The notes beneath the pieces are model-generated. The model did not search any database and had not been told where the DNA came from. It saw only the letters and a program-made list of their open reading frames with translations. Shown one piece after another: positions 63,276-64,000 of a stretch of DNA of 64,000 nucleotides. A program made the translations under genes and the position numbers. Each line of letters begins with the position of its first letter. Within the stretch, counting starts at the first letter, position 1. This stretch comes from Mesorhizobium loti CJ3sym. Lineage in GTDB: Bacteria; Pseudomonadota; Alphaproteobacteria; Rhizobiales; Rhizobiaceae. The stretch is from the NCBI RefSeq assembly GCF_000472785.1, contig NZ_AXAL01000009.1, forward strand, positions 224,463 to 288,462. Reading direction: 5' to 3'.

Positions 63276-63346
63276 AAGCATGATCTCTGGACAAACGAAA
63301 ACCGTTTGTCCGAGAAAACCGGTTCCCACTTTTCGGGATCATGCTT
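63276..63346. repeat. Rhizobial palindromic intergenic repeat
   Basis: A 71-base imperfect palindrome with AAGCATGAT at one end and ATCATGCTT at the other, and an inner 9-bp stem GGACAAACG/CGTTTGTCC (63289-63297 with 63303-63311). The ends and the CCCACTTTTCGGGATCATGC segment match a repeat family (RIME-like) that I know to be very common in Hyphomicrobiales. It fills most of the gap between cupins B and C. Confidence 0.85.
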
Positions 63347-63347
63347 C

Positions 63348-63698
63348 TCACGCCAGCATGTAGACGTTGCGCATGGTCTCGTGAACCGTGCATTCACCCG
63401 TCCAGCCGGCAGGGAACATGACCACGGTCCCGGCCGACACTTCTATCACCTCGCCGACATCCGACCGGTAGGTCGCACGGCCGGCGACGAAGTGGCAGAG
63501 TTCATCGCGCGGGATCGAGAGCCGCCAGCGGCCCGGCGTGCACACCCAGATGCCGGATTCCGGCTGGTTGTCCGGCCCCTTGTGCACCAGCCTGCCGGTG
63601 GAATGCGAGGCGCCCCCCAGTGAATCGGGCTGGGCGCCCCAGTCGACGAGATCGGTGCGGGTGGAGGCTTGGTGGAGATGCGGGGCGGAGAAGGTCAT
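63348..63698 (-). CDS. DUF861-type cupin C
   Basis: A 116-residue cupin closest to cupin A (shared DLVDWG, GLIWVCTPG-like GIWVCTPGRWRLSIPRDELC, CTVHETMRNVYM). First intact gene of the operon within the window. It begins 93 bases inside the edge of an insertion sequence, so its native promoter may have been separated or replaced. Confidence 0.85.
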   Translation of the reverse strand: MTFSAPHLHQASTRTDLVDWGAQPDSLGGASHSTGRLVHKGPDNQPESGIWVCTPGRWRLSIPRDELCHFVAGRATYRSDVGEVIEVSAGTVVMFPAGWTGECTVHETMRNVYMLA

Positions 63699-63749
63699 GC
63701 GGAGGCTCCATGGTCATGATGCTCAACCGCTATCCGTTGCCGCCCTACG

Positions 63750-63791
63750 AGGCCCCCCTCTGTCCTGCCAGACATCTCCCCCTCAAGGGGG
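63750..63791. repeat. Truncated rhizobial palindromic repeat at the IS junction
   Basis: CCCCTCTGTCCTGCCAGACA followed by TCTCCCCCTCAAGGGGG is the first part of another dispersed rhizobial palindrome, which in my recollection normally continues with GAGAT. Here it breaks off at the insertion sequence end, as if the element had inserted into it. Confidence 0.6.
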
Positions 63792-64000
63792 TGTTTGGAC
63801 CGGAGACATCGCGAACAGGTGTGCGAAGACATCGCGAACAGTTTCCCATGCTATCGGCTGATTGCGTTGAGGTCGATGGTTTGGATTTTCTGGTGGCGGA
63901 AGTAGACGTCGAAGACACCGTCCTGTCCGGTCGGTCTGAAAGCGACAGTCCTGCCGGCGAAGGCGTTGCAGATTTTGAATGCGCGTCCGAACAACGAGGT
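63792..64000 (-). mobile_element. IS481-like insertion sequence, one end (runs off window)
   Basis: The element appears to start at 63792 with TGTTTGGACCGGAGACATCG. Inside the end, the 14-base word GACATCGCGAACAG occurs twice (63805-63818 and 63828-63841), the sort of subterminal repeat a transposase binds. The transposase C-terminus follows on the minus strand. The other end and the target duplication are outside the window. Confidence 0.82.
63851..64000 (-). CDS. IS481-family transposase, C-terminal 49 residues (truncated by window edge)
   Basis: The minus-strand frame is open from the window edge to a TAG at 63851. The protein tail (SLFGRAFKICNAFAGRTVAF, RPTGQDGVFDVYFRHQKIQT, IDLNAISR) matches the C-terminal domain after the DDE integrase core of IS481-type transposases (GRAF... 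RPT..DGVFDV.F..Q.I..IDL). The start and catalytic core lie to the right of the window. Confidence 0.85.
   Translation of the reverse strand, partial: TSLFGRAFKICNAFAGRTVAFRPTGQDGVFDVYFRHQKIQTIDLNAISR

Overview
The window is high-GC, densely packed bacterial chromosome. Gene content and order point to an alphaproteobacterium of the order Hyphomicrobiales (Rhizobiales), most likely Mesorhizobium or a close relative. The signs are a Ros/MucR regulator, a CenR/OtpR-type response regulator next to a cyclic-nucleotide-binding protein, the hemC-hemD-mitofilin-hemY order, a DUF1127 protein, and several intergenic palindromes of the type found across rhizobial genomes. The organism call is inference; there is no rRNA or other marker here.

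Region 1 (1-26 kb) is mostly housekeeping. It starts inside tesB, then has glnK-amtB behind a very good sigma-54 promoter, ftsK, a lolA-like gene, xthA, and a minus-strand group of a response regulator, a cNMP-binding protein and an acetyltransferase. Next come an L,D-transpeptidase and a DUF1127 gene that converge on a 9-bp tandem repeat. A minus-strand cluster follows (tsaD-gpsA-YciI-EVE-methyltransferase-DUF1761-glycosyltransferase 25), then the plus-strand hemC-hemD-mitofilin-hemY-TerB-amidotransferase run, and then an MFS transporter, an aminotransferase and mucR.

Region 2 (26.8-39.4 kb) is carbon metabolism. A minus-strand operon of glucoamylase (GH15), gnd, zwf and a ROK sugar kinase would release glucose, phosphorylate it and feed the oxidative pentose phosphate pathway. 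Divergent from it is a ribose-type sugar ABC transporter, followed by a fused enoyl-CoA hydratase/3-hydroxyacyl-CoA dehydrogenase.

Region 3 (39.4-48.8 kb) is one nine-gene minus-strand operon for a resorcinol-like aromatic: hydroxyquinol 1,2-dioxygenase, maleylacetate reductase, a complete branched-chain-type ABC transporter, an FAD phenol hydroxylase and a second hydroxyquinol dioxygenase. A divergent LysR gene has a perfect 15-bp palindrome lying across its start codon. A LysR/class A beta-lactamase pair (49.7-51.6 kb) follows.

Region 4 (51.7-60 kb) is the most interesting part: eight tightly coupled minus-strand genes that mix a BMP-type ABC transporter with a biuret hydrolase (BiuH, catalytic residues at the family positions), a second paralogous cysteine hydrolase that is a candidate triuret hydrolase, a cupin and allophanate hydrolase (AtzF). 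It reads as uptake and complete hydrolysis of biuret or triuret to ammonia and CO2. A divergent FCD-type GntR regulator and a pair of matching inverted sites in the promoter region complete the unit.

Region 5 (61-64 kb) holds an aldehyde dehydrogenase preceded by three tandem paralogous one-domain cupins. Their upstream region is cut by an IS481-like insertion sequence that appears to sit inside a rhizobial palindromic repeat and runs off the right edge of the window.
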